A stretch of DNA of 6,878 nt from Enterobacterales bacterium (GCA_900768635.1 CAAGDP010000196.1:1-6878), one strand, 5' to 3'. Positions 1-6,324 are shown, counted from the first letter of the stretch. Numbers and translations are program-made. The notes: generated by a model from the sequence alone, not told the origin.

Positions 1-203
1 AAACACCAATACAAGGATGTTTTTTCATATGAATGAACAAGTACCCAAGATAGTGGAGCTACTAGGACCTTTGTGTCTGAGAACATACGGCACCTGATTT
101 TTAAGCAATCTTAGGTATAAGGTTCAAAGGATAAAGATTTATTTTTAACTACGAAATGTAAGATTAATTAAATTTTACCACCAAAATGAGGCAAGGAAAT
201 ATT

Positions 204-1028
204 ATGGACTTCAATTCCCTGAAAAACTTTGATGAGTATTCTGATAAATACTATGAAATGCTTAAACATAGATCCGGTTTTAGTGATCTCGCGTCAGTAA
301 TAGAGCCATTTTTACATCAGATTATTGCCAAAGGTGATTTTTATATAAGAGTCCGAGCAGAAGTTTTAATGTCGATCCTTACATCTGGCAGATTTAAAAA
401 CGCATTGGAAAACAATGGAACAGTTACTTTTGGCGGTAGCAAGACTAGAGTAGAAAGTACAAGACTTATGTTCAACTGCGATAAAAATCAAATGGCAGAT
501 AAGGATTATCCTCGTTTTGGTTATCTATCTTGTTCAGATCGAAAAGCAAATTTCTTTGGTACTTATGATATGGCATATCAATATGGCACAGGTGTAATCA
601 AACTTAAAAAGAATAATCTTTTTGACAGGACTACTTTGACTGTCGGTTCGTCACTTGATTTCTTCAGTTCTGCCTATCTTGTTCCAACCAGACTAAAATC
701 ACCAAGAGCTACCTGTATAGTTTCATTTCCTAATCCTAATGGTCTAATATCGACACTGCCAACTTCTTTTCATTCTAACTCGTTAACGAATTTAATCGTT
801 CTTTATGAAAGTATAAAAAACGGTGAACTCAACATTGATAATTTCTATACTATTGATGAAATACTAGGTGGTAAAGTTCCTTTATTCAGATATTTCGAGC
901 TTCAGTTCCATGGCGATATCACTACCGATGATATTGAAAGTATTGATGTTGACTTTGGTGAACTTGATGATTCTTTAAATACAGAGTGTAAGAAACTCAA
1001 TATTGATATTATGGAGCAGTCGCTTTGA
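204..1028 (+). CDS. DUF3626-like hypothetical protein, possibly ADP-ribosyltransferase-related
   Basis: A 274-residue protein with no signal peptide or membrane segment, so probably cytoplasmic or released by another route. I chose the ATG at 204 because AAGGA (193-197) lies six bases before it; an in-frame ATG at 186 lacks a Shine-Dalgarno site. The motif order resembles my memory of DUF3626: YIRVR followed by ILTSGRF (47-63), R82-x-E84, PRFGYL (103-108), YGTG (127-130), RTTLTVGSS (142-150) and ELQFHG (232-237). An arginine early, a T/S-rich strand in the middle and a glutamate late is also the order of the R-S-E ADP-ribosyltransferase active site, so R49, T146/S149 and E232 are candidate catalytic residues; that step is inference. 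The C-terminal 40 residues are acidic. The gene stands alone, facing the repeat-protein gene. No function can be assigned. The reading frame is secure; the family call is moderate. Confidence 0.6.
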   Translation: MDFNSLKNFDEYSDKYYEMLKHRSGFSDLASVIEPFLHQIIAKGDFYIRVRAEVLMSILTSGRFKNALENNGTVTFGGSKTRVESTRLMFNCDKNQMADKDYPRFGYLSCSDRKANFFGTYDMAYQYGTGVIKLKKNNLFDRTTLTVGSSLDFFSSAYLVPTRLKSPRATCIVSFPNPNGLISTLPTSFHSNSLTNLIVLYESIKNGELNIDNFYTIDEILGGKVPLFRYFELQFHGDITTDDIESIDVDFGELDDSLNTECKKLNIDIMEQSL

Positions 1029-1148
1029 GAATGTCTGCATAAGAAAGCATGCTTTTATTAAGTTAGTGTATTGAAAATTATGATCCTAATACAGGCAGGA
1101 AAATTTAAACTGGATGTAGGTGACTGAACATAAAAGTTGGTTAGGTCT

Positions 1149-1188
1149 CCGCTTGTGTAGATATTACAAACGGATGTCCATCTTTTTT
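1149..1188 (+). terminator. Weak rho-independent terminator candidate
   Basis: CCGCTTGT (1149-1156) can pair with ACAAACGG (1166-1173) with one internal mismatch. Ten bases then separate the stem from a run of six T (1183-1188). The distance between stem and T-run is longer than in a canonical terminator, so the call is tentative. It would end transcription of the DUF3626-like gene. Confidence 0.3.
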
Positions 1189-1196
1189 AATATTGA

Positions 1197-1325
1197 CTGG
1201 CGATAAAAAAGTTATTTACAGTCGCCTCTATAATGAGCTCCTCAAGAGCCCAGTATGAGATATCCGGCAACCGTATCCCTTACAGAGATTTCGACACTCC
1301 GCAAGCAATCCGTGCCAGGTGGTGA
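1197..1325 (+). pseudogene. Possible remnant: C-terminal end of an unidentified protein
   Basis: The frame is open from just after a TGA at 1194 to a TGA at 1323-1325, about 42 codons. From an internal ATG at 1233 it reads 30 residues, including QYEISGNRIPYRDF and ending ARW. The balanced, charged composition looks protein-like, somewhat like the short phage proteins with a G-x-x-V/I-x-Y-x-D core, but I cannot name a family. No Shine-Dalgarno site precedes the ATG, so it is more likely a broken gene end than an active small gene, and it may be chance. Confidence 0.2.
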
Positions 1326-1328
1326 TGA

Positions 1329-2420
1329 TCATTTATCAAACAGGAAACCAAACAGGCGACGTAAAAAGCTTTTGTTTTTACTATAGGAATGGCAACCTGA
1401 AAACATATGATCCTGTTTTTTTACCTTGCTTAAATCCCATTTTCTGATACCTTTACCGGTAAATACCGGACAATTCATAAACATAAAAGACATATCCACC
1501 ACATTGGAAACATCCCATTTTTCCAGACTGTCACCGGTAAATGACGAACATTCCGTAAACATGGAATTCATCTCTCTGACTTTGGTAACATCCCAGTTAA
1601 CCAAACTTTCCCCAGTAAAGGAATTGCATTCTTGAAACATCCATTTCATATCAACTACTTTGGAAACATTCCAGTTGATCAGACTTTCCCCTGTAAATGA
1701 TGTGCAACCACTGAACATCCAGCTCATTGAAGTTACGTTAGACACATTCCAGTTAATGAGAGATTTACCTGTAAAATCCCGGCAATTGCAGAAAGTCCCA
1801 TCCATATTAGTCACATTAGTAACATCCCAGTTTGCCAGAGAATCTCCTGTAAACAGATAACATTTGTTAAACATCCAACTCATGTGAGTGACTTTGGAAA
1901 CATTCCATCTGGATAAACCTTCTCCGGTAAATGATGAACATCCGCTGAACATAGAGTCCATATTTTGGACTTTTCTTACATTCCAGCTTGAAATGCTTTT
2001 GCCGGTAAAAGAGGTGCAACCTTCAAATAATGACATCATATCTGTAACATTGGAAACATCCCAATTAGCTATACTTTCACCGGTAAAAGAGGAACATCCT
2101 TCAAACATGCCATACATTTCAGTGACATGGGATACATTCCAGTGGGCAAAAACTTTGTCACCTACTAACTGGATGCAGTTGAGAAACATGTAGTTGGTTT
2201 TGCAGCAAGCTGAAGAAACATTCCAGTTTTCCAGACCTTCCTCGCCTTTAAACTGATGGGTTTTGTAATTCTCATCTTCATCAGGCTCGGTATCTTCTGT
2301 TATGTTACAGGCAAAGAGATAAGACAGATCCTCCACCATACTTACGTCTATGTCCTTGTACGGGATCCCTCGATCTAGCAGTTTGTCCAATTCTTCTCTG
2401 TTTTTTGGTATTCTCTTCAT
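1329..2420 (-). CDS. BspA/DUF285-type repeat protein without signal peptide
   Basis: A 363-residue protein made mostly of tandem units of 26 residues with the pattern W-[ND]-V-[ST]-x-V-x-x-M-x-x-M-F-x-x-C-x-x-F-T-G-[EDK]-S. This is the leucine-rich-like repeat of the BspA/DUF285 class (bacterial surface protein 26-residue repeat), usually found in surface proteins used for adhesion or host contact. Residues 1-65 form a non-repeat cap: a charged, helix-like start (KNREELDKLLDRG), a half-repeat around DVSMVEDLSYLF, and an acidic stretch (41-51). Residues 66-352 are eleven units, the first and last degenerate. The tail (353-363, LRRLFGFLFDK) is basic and hydrophobic. There is no signal peptide, lipobox, LPXTG or transmembrane segment, so the location is unclear: cytoplasmic, or exported by a route that needs no cleaved signal. 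I see no good Shine-Dalgarno site before the ATG, but the start fits the usual N-cap of the family. The gene is divergent from nifU. Confidence 0.8.
   Translation of the reverse strand: MKRIPKNREELDKLLDRGIPYKDIDVSMVEDLSYLFACNITEDTEPDEDENYKTHQFKGEEGLENWNVSSACCKTNYMFLNCIQLVGDKVFAHWNVSHVTEMYGMFEGCSSFTGESIANWDVSNVTDMMSLFEGCTSFTGKSISSWNVRKVQNMDSMFSGCSSFTGEGLSRWNVSKVTHMSWMFNKCYLFTGDSLANWDVTNVTNMDGTFCNCRDFTGKSLINWNVSNVTSMSWMFSGCTSFTGESLINWNVSKVVDMKWMFQECNSFTGESLVNWDVTKVREMNSMFTECSSFTGDSLEKWDVSNVVDMSFMFMNCPVFTGKGIRKWDLSKVKKQDHMFSGCHSYSKNKSFLRRLFGFLFDK
1365..2225 (-). repeat. Eleven tandem 78-base coding repeats (26-residue units)
   Basis: These are the DNA repeats behind the DUF285 domain. Units start at residues 66, 94, 120, 146, 172, 198, 224, 250, 276, 302 and 328; the first is 28 residues, the last about 25, and the rest exactly 26 (78 bases). 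Units 2-11 each carry a cysteine at unit position 16. Unit ends such as FTGESI, FTGKSI and FTGESL are the most alike. Units differ by many substitutions, so this is an old, diverged array rather than a recent expansion. Confidence 0.85.
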
Positions 2421-2698
2421 TGTAATAATATTTCATCTATAGGTTCAGAATTTGAAACATAAATCAGGCAGGAAGAGGGAATGATCTTCAAGTTCAGATT
2501 TGCTTCTCCGGAGCTGTACTCATCAGGTTCAAAGGTGATGGGAGAGAGGAAAAATCCACAACTCAGGTAAGATTATATTCATCTGGGGTAATTTTTTCAA
2601 CTGCCGCGGGGTTTGGATATATTTTCATCAGATAATATTTTTGTTTCTGCCAGGAATAATCTCATTAGAATTTCTTTCTGGTTTACGGCAGATACCCG

Positions 2699-2717
2699 GC
2701 GGAACAATAAATTCCGC
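2699..2717. repeat. Short inverted repeat GCGGAA-N7-TTCCGC
   Basis: GCGGAA (2699-2704) and TTCCGC (2712-2717) form a perfect six-base stem with a seven-base AT-rich loop. It is followed by TGTCATTTTCT, so it could act as a weak terminator reading rightward or as a protein-binding site upstream of the nifU promoter. Nothing in the sequence decides between these. Confidence 0.3.
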
Positions 2718-2740
2718 TGTCATTTTCTAAGGAAATATCT

Positions 2741-2815
2741 ATGAGTATCTTGGTGATTTCCCAAAGATTTGAAGTTTATCAAAGTTTGCAATGTCCAAGA
2801 TTCTTTGTGCTATAA
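2741..2815 (+). CDS. Candidate 24-residue small ORF upstream of nifU
   Basis: AAGGA (2729-2733) sits seven bases before an ATG at 2741. The frame runs 24 codons to a TAA at 2813-2815 and includes residues SQRFEVYQSLQCPRFFVL. The stop lies inside the -10 box of the nifU promoter, so a transcript carrying this ORF must start further upstream. No homology or regulatory peptide logic (such as a run of one amino acid) is apparent. A good ribosome site is its only support, and it may be chance. Confidence 0.2.
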   Translation: MSILVISQRFEVYQSLQCPRFFVL

Positions 2816-2816
2816 T
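2786..2816 (+). promoter_or_regulatory. Extended -10 sigma-70 promoter of nifU
   Basis: A perfect TATAAT (2811-2816) is preceded by TG one base upstream (2808-2809), giving an extended -10 element. The best -35 is TTGCAA (2786-2791) with a long 19-base spacer, acceptable for an extended -10 promoter. Transcription would start near 2823, about 30 bases before the nifU ATG, leaving a short leader. Confidence 0.65.
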
Positions 2817-2852
2817 CCACTAATAATTGATAGATAAAAGCAGGAAAAAAAT

Positions 2853-3746
2853 ATGTGGGATTATTCAGACAAAGTTAAGGATTATTTTTTCCATCCTCGC
2901 AATGCCAAGGAAGTTAAGGATGCTAATGCTACCGGTGATGTAGGCTCCATCGTTTGCGGTGATGCTCTGCGTCTTCAGTTAAAAGTTAATCCTGAAACCG
3001 AGATTATTGAAGATGCAGGTTTCCAGACTTTTGGTTGTGGAAGTGCTATTGCCTCTTCTTCCGCTCTTACTGAAATGGTTATTGGTAAAACTCTTGATGA
3101 AGCATCTAAAATCACAAATAAGGATATAGCTGATTATCTGGATGGTCTACCTCCTGAGAAAATGCATTGCTCGGTTATGGGCAGAGAAGCGCTGGATGCA
3201 GCCATTGCCAATTATCGGGGAATTAAACCATCCGACGCCCATGTGGATTCTCCTCTGATCTGTAAATGTTTTGGTATTGATGAAGCAAAGATTGTTCGTG
3301 AGGTGGTAGAAAACAATCTGACTACTATTCAGGATGTTATCAACTATACCAAAGCTGGCGGTGCCTGTGGCTCCTGCCATGAAAAAATAGAAAAAATTCT
3401 GGAAGGGATTAAACGGGGTGACTATGCCGGCAAGTATGTTACCACCAATATGGAAGCTGTGAAGCAGGCGGCGGAGAAGATCCATCAGGAAATTCAGGTA
3501 GGTAATACTACTCATCCTCTGTGGAAGCCGATTTACGATCTTCTGGCTGAAATTCGTCCTAACCTTCAGGCTGATGGTGGTGATATTGAACTTCTTCATG
3601 TTGAGAATGATCATATTGATGTGCGGCTCTCCGGACATTGTGTAGGTTGTATGATGGAGGAAATGACAACTTCCTTTATTCGCAATCTGATTAAGGAACG
3701 TCTGGGAGTAGATGTGGTCATTAATACTCAGAATAACGCCCGTTAA
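2853..3746 (+). CDS. nifU: NifU, three-domain Fe-S cluster scaffold protein
   Basis: A cytoplasmic scaffold on which Fe-S clusters are built from sulfur delivered by NifS and then passed to apo-proteins. All three NifU domains are present in 297 residues. The IscU-like domain (1-125) has C35, the conserved D37, C62 and H105-C106. The central BFD-type [2Fe-2S] domain (about 134-185) has C137-x-C139 and C172-x-x-C175. The C-terminal Nfu domain (about 224-293) has C263-x-x-C266. The first seven cysteines fall at the same numbers I recall for Azotobacter vinelandii NifU, so alignment in that part is nearly gapless; the linker before the Nfu domain is shorter. LPPEK (99-103) stands where IscU has the LPPVK chaperone motif. 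AGGA (2842-2845) lies seven bases before the ATG. It is first in a probable nifU-nifS operon. No nitrogenase genes are visible, so general Fe-S assembly is likely. Confidence 0.96.
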   Translation: MWDYSDKVKDYFFHPRNAKEVKDANATGDVGSIVCGDALRLQLKVNPETEIIEDAGFQTFGCGSAIASSSALTEMVIGKTLDEASKITNKDIADYLDGLPPEKMHCSVMGREALDAAIANYRGIKPSDAHVDSPLICKCFGIDEAKIVREVVENNLTTIQDVINYTKAGGACGSCHEKIEKILEGIKRGDYAGKYVTTNMEAVKQAAEKIHQEIQVGNTTHPLWKPIYDLLAEIRPNLQADGGDIELLHVENDHIDVRLSGHCVGCMMEEMTTSFIRNLIKERLGVDVVINTQNNAR

Positions 3747-3839
3747 GATTATCCCGGCAGCTGTCAGATGAGATGATGTGCTGTCACTTATGTCTCTGAA
3801 CAAAACGTTGTTAATCGTTGTTTTCTTTCAGGATGTTTT

Positions 3840-5051
3840 ATGAAAGTTTATCTAGATAATAATGCCACTACCAAAATAGATCCTCAGGTAGTGTCTGATA
3901 TGATGCCTTTTCTTACAGATGTATATGGTAATCCTTCTTCTATGCATGATTTCGGAGTCCCGGTATCCAGGGCTATTGATCATGCCCGGTCTCAGGTGAA
4001 AGACTTTATCGGAGCAGCCAAGGATTCGGAAATTATTTTCACATCCTGCGCCACAGAGTCAGATAATACTGCCATTTTTTCTGCATTGCAGGCTAATCCG
4101 GATCGAAAGGAAATTATTACTTCGGTAGTGGAACATCCTGCCATTCTTCAGGTTTGTCATTTTCTGGAAGAGCATGGTTACACAGTTCATTATGTTCCGG
4201 TAGATAACAAAGGCCGACTGGATATGGATTTTTATAAATCCAAATTATCAGACAAGGTGGCTCTTGTTACCATTATGTGGGCCAATAATGAAACCGGTAC
4301 TGTTTTTCCGGTTGTTGAACTTGCCCGTCTTGCCCATGAAAAGGGAATTGTTTTTCATACTGATGCGGTTCAGGCCATGGGCAAATTGGAAATTGATGTT
4401 AAGAATACTGACATTGATATGCTTTCTTTTTCCGGACATAAGATCCATGCTCCTAAAGGGGTAGGTGTTCTTTATGTTCGTTTCGGAACCAGATTTCGCA
4501 GTTTTATGCGGGGAGGTCATCAGGAACGGGGGCGCAGAGCTGGAACGGAAAATGTGGCATCAATTGTGGCTTTGGGTAAGGCCTGCGAACTTTCAGGGAT
4601 GCATGTTAAATATGTGCAACAGGAGGTACGGCGCCTCCGGGATAAACTGGAGCAGGGAATTCTTGCACAGGTTCCTCGTTGCTTTGTTACAGGCGATGAA
4701 GAAAATCGTACCGCCAATACCTGTAATATCGCCTTTGAATATGTGGAAGGTGAGGGTATTCTTCTAAAACTTAATCATGCCGGAATAGCCGCTTCCTCGG
4801 GAAGCGCCTGCACCTCAGGTTCTCTGGAGCCTTCTCATGTTATGATGTCTATGAAGATCCCGTTTACTGCAGCTCATGGTACCATCAGATTTTCTCTTTC
4901 CCGTTTTACTACTGAGGAAGAAATTGATTATGTAATCTCTCAGGTTCCGGGAATTATTGCAGATTTGCGGGCCATGAGTCCTTACTGGTTGCAATTTACC
5001 AAAGGTGCACCGGAATTTAATCCGGATTATAAGGGTACTATCGGAAAATAA
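3840..5051 (+). CDS. nifS: NifS, cysteine desulfurase
   Basis: A PLP-dependent enzyme that converts L-cysteine to alanine and holds the released sulfur as a persulfide for transfer to NifU. Its 403 residues match the usual NifS length. Visible motifs are YLDNNATT (4-11), GNPSS (30-34), the PLP-stacking H99 in VVEHPA, ANNETG (148-153), HTDAVQ with D175 and Q178 for the cofactor, SGHK with the Schiff-base lysine K201, RGGHQERGRRAGTEN (224-238), and the catalytic cysteine C324 in SSGSACTSG. The SSGSACTSG loop and the RGGHQE-type segment put it in the NifS/IscS group I, not SufS. AGGA (3830-3833) lies six bases before the ATG. The 93-base gap after nifU has no strong terminator, so the two are probably co-transcribed. 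A CGTTGTT direct repeat (3806-3812 and 3816-3822) sits in that gap with no known role. Confidence 0.96.
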   Translation: MKVYLDNNATTKIDPQVVSDMMPFLTDVYGNPSSMHDFGVPVSRAIDHARSQVKDFIGAAKDSEIIFTSCATESDNTAIFSALQANPDRKEIITSVVEHPAILQVCHFLEEHGYTVHYVPVDNKGRLDMDFYKSKLSDKVALVTIMWANNETGTVFPVVELARLAHEKGIVFHTDAVQAMGKLEIDVKNTDIDMLSFSGHKIHAPKGVGVLYVRFGTRFRSFMRGGHQERGRRAGTENVASIVALGKACELSGMHVKYVQQEVRRLRDKLEQGILAQVPRCFVTGDEENRTANTCNIAFEYVEGEGILLKLNHAGIAASSGSACTSGSLEPSHVMMSMKIPFTAAHGTIRFSLSRFTTEEEIDYVISQVPGIIADLRAMSPYWLQFTKGAPEFNPDYKGTIGK

Positions 5052-5074
5052 ATTCCATACTCTTTCGGTACAGG

Positions 5075-5100
5075 AAGAATCCAGACATACTGGTCTTTTT
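5075..5100 (+). terminator. Weak terminator candidate after nifS
   Basis: CCAG (5081-5084) pairs with CTGG (5090-5093) across a five-base loop. AAGA (5075-5078) can extend the stem with TCTT (5094-5097) if two bases bulge, and the 3' side runs into TCTTTTT. It lies 24 bases after the nifS stop. The stem is weak, so read-through into suhB is possible. Confidence 0.35.
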
Positions 5101-5101
5101 A

Positions 5102-5120
5102 TATCAGTTTTTCCCTGATA
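5102..5120. repeat. Inverted repeat TATCAG-N7-CTGATA
   Basis: TATCAG (5102-5107) and CTGATA (5115-5120) are perfect six-base arms around TTTTTCC. It directly follows the weak terminator candidate and could be part of the nifS transcript end or an operator. No T-run follows it. Confidence 0.3.
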
Positions 5121-5166
5121 AGTAATTAATCCGGGCACAATAAGATACTGTAACTTTTTGCTTACT

Positions 5167-5188
5167 TTTTACTGTGGTAATAGTAAAA
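5167..5188. repeat. Inverted repeat TTTTACT-N8-AGTAAAA before suhB
   Basis: TTTTACT (5167-5173) and AGTAAAA (5182-5188) are perfect seven-base arms with an eight-base centre, about 80 bases before the suhB start. The right arm overlaps TAAAAT (5184-5189), a possible -10 box with a poor -35 (TTACTT, 5162-5167). This is the geometry of an operator over a promoter, but neither element is strong and the reading is inference. Confidence 0.3.
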
Positions 5189-5270
5189 TACCCGGGTTTG
5201 AAATGAACATTCGCCGTGTTTATTGTCAGTCTTTTACAATTCGTTTGCCAGAAATATTCAGGAACCATAT

Positions 5271-6131
5271 ATGAATAACGGAATGCTCAACACCGCCGAG
5301 AATGCAGCGCGCGTGGCCGGAAAAATTATTATTAAGAATTTTGAAAAAGGTGTGCTCACTGTAGATGAAAAACAGAAGAATGATTTGGTATCTAATGTGG
5401 ATCGGGAGTGTGAGCATGCAATCCGTGAATTTATTCTGAACAAGTATCCAACCCACGGTTTCCTGGGAGAGGAAGGGGGAATCATCAAAGCCAGAAAAGC
5501 TGCTGAGGATGATGTCAAAAAGGTGAAACGTCGGGTCCGCCCGGATAATAATGAATATTTATGGATTGTAGATCCTATTGATGGTACTACCAACTTTGTG
5601 CGTGGTATCCCTCACGTGGCTGTCTCCATCGCTCTGAAGATAAATGGCAGAACTGAGCTGGGTGTGGTATATGATCCTATCAGAGATGAAATGTTCAAGG
5701 CTCTCCGCGGTCAGGGCTGTGAATTAAATGATCATCGTCTCCGGGTGGCAGAAGCTCCCCGTCTGGATGGAACTATTATTGCTACTTCATTCCCTCATCG
5801 CAAACGTCATCTGGTTCCATATTATACTGATGTTCTGCTGCGGGTTTTTAATGACTGTGCTGATATACGCAGAGCAGGAACTGCTAGTCTGGATTTAGCT
5901 TATGTAGCGGCCGGCAGACTGGATGGTTATTTTGAAATGGGACTTAATTCCTGGGATTTTGCAGCCGGTGAACTTATGGTAAGAGAAGCAGGAGGTATGG
6001 TTACGGATTTTGACGGAGATAATAAATACACTGAAAGTGGCAATATTGTCTGTGGCAATTCTAAAATTATCCGTCAGATTGTGTCTCATGCCAAAGCAGC
6101 AAAAGAAGGAGCAAATACTTCTGTCAACTGA
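5271..6131 (+). CDS. suhB: SuhB, inositol-1-monophosphatase family protein
   Basis: A Mg-dependent phosphatase of the inositol monophosphatase family; in E. coli SuhB also works with NusA and NusB in rRNA transcription antitermination. I chose the ATG at 5271 (286 residues) because AGGA (5260-5263) lies seven bases upstream and MNNGMLNTAENAAR aligns with the E. coli start; the frame could extend to a TTG at 5223 but without support. Metal-site motifs are GEE (66-68), WIVDPIDGTTNF (98-109, D101 and D104) and WDFAAGELMVREAGG (228-242, D229). LRGQGCELND and CADIRRAGTASLDLAYVAAGR match the gammaproteobacterial SuhB closely. Between the GEE motif and WIVDP there are about 17 extra residues relative to E. 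coli SuhB, rich in lysine and arginine (72-96). It follows nifS by 219 bases with a possible promoter of its own, and ends before a strong palindrome. Confidence 0.93.
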   Translation: MNNGMLNTAENAARVAGKIIIKNFEKGVLTVDEKQKNDLVSNVDRECEHAIREFILNKYPTHGFLGEEGGIIKARKAAEDDVKKVKRRVRPDNNEYLWIVDPIDGTTNFVRGIPHVAVSIALKINGRTELGVVYDPIRDEMFKALRGQGCELNDHRLRVAEAPRLDGTIIATSFPHRKRHLVPYYTDVLLRVFNDCADIRRAGTASLDLAYVAAGRLDGYFEMGLNSWDFAAGELMVREAGGMVTDFDGDNKYTESGNIVCGNSKIIRQIVSHAKAAKEGANTSVN

Positions 6132-6161
6132 AGTTCCTTTTTTCTGAATTTGTTCTGATCT

Positions 6162-6210
6162 CCCACCAGAATAAGTATAAGCTTATACTTATTCTGGTGG
6201 GTGTTCTTTA
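6162..6210 (+). terminator. Long-hairpin terminator: exact 40-base palindrome
   Basis: Bases 6162-6201 are a perfect palindrome with no spacer: the arm CCCACCAGAATAAGTATAAG is followed at once by its exact complement, centred on AAGCTT. As RNA it would fold into a stem of about 18 pairs with an AGCT loop, GC-rich at the base, followed by TGTTCTTTA. It starts 30 bases after the suhB stop, so terminator or transcript-end protection is the simplest reading. The trailing T content is modest. Confidence 0.6.
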
Positions 6211-6324
6211 TGCGGTATAGGACTGTTCATATTCTGATAAGTGCCTGTCCATAAGCGGCATCTTTGAATAGAGATTGGCAGATCAGATTTCAAAAGAAAA
6301 ATGTGTAACATGGAGATCAAGGAT

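Larger units (their letters stand above)
1029..1328. other. Intergenic gap between convergent genes, no intact gene
   Basis: This 300-base gap separates two convergent genes. It holds a 12-base palindrome AAAGCATGCTTT (1044-1055) just after the stop of the upstream gene, a weak terminator candidate (1149-1188), and a frame open from 1197 to 1325 that may be a decayed gene end. A TTGACT (1193-1198) and a TATAAT (1229-1234) are present but 30 bases apart, too far to form one promoter. No tRNA-like cloverleaf was found. Confidence 0.5.
2421..2852. other. Divergent intergenic region upstream of nifU
   Basis: This 432-base region lies between the divergent starts of the repeat-protein gene (minus) and nifU (plus). 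It contains a clear promoter for nifU (2786-2816), a six-base inverted repeat GCGGAA/TTCCGC with a seven-base loop (2699-2717), and a 24-codon open frame with a Shine-Dalgarno site (2741-2815). The rest is AT-rich with no recognisable gene. No IscR-type site was recognised by eye, and no convincing minus-strand promoter for the repeat-protein gene stands out. Confidence 0.5.

Noticed and set aside
2..97. Open frame at the left edge ending in TGA at 95-97, possibly the C-terminal end of a gene
   Set aside because: The 31 codons show no family motif and the frame may be open by chance; not enough is visible to call a gene.
186..203. Start of the DUF3626-like gene at ATG 186
   Set aside because: No ribosome site before it; the AAGGA that serves ATG 204 lies inside this stretch.
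1193..1234. Promoter made of TTGACT and TATAAT
   Set aside because: The spacer is 30 bases, far from the 16-19 needed, and no gene follows on the plus strand.
1229..1325. A tRNA gene, suggested by TATAAT followed by TTCGAC
   Set aside because: The bases around TTCGA do not pair as a T-stem and no acceptor or anticodon stems form on either strand.
1426..2193. Several plus-strand open frames inside the repeat-protein gene
   Set aside because: They are antisense images of the DUF285 repeats, without ribosome sites or independent protein character.
1365..2225. A CRISPR-like or minisatellite array
   Set aside because: The 78-base period is fully explained by 26-residue coding units; the repeats are diverged and have no spacer pattern.
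2853..5051. A nitrogen-fixation operon
   Set aside because: Only nifU and nifS are present, followed by suhB. No nitrogenase or cofactor genes are visible, so the names reflect protein family, not the pathway.
3147..5138. Open frames antisense to nifU and nifS
   Set aside because: They overlap strongly conserved genes on the other strand and show no family motifs.
5223..5270. SuhB start at TTG 5223, adding 16 residues
   Set aside because: No Shine-Dalgarno site there, and the ATG at 5271 has one and aligns with the E. coli start.
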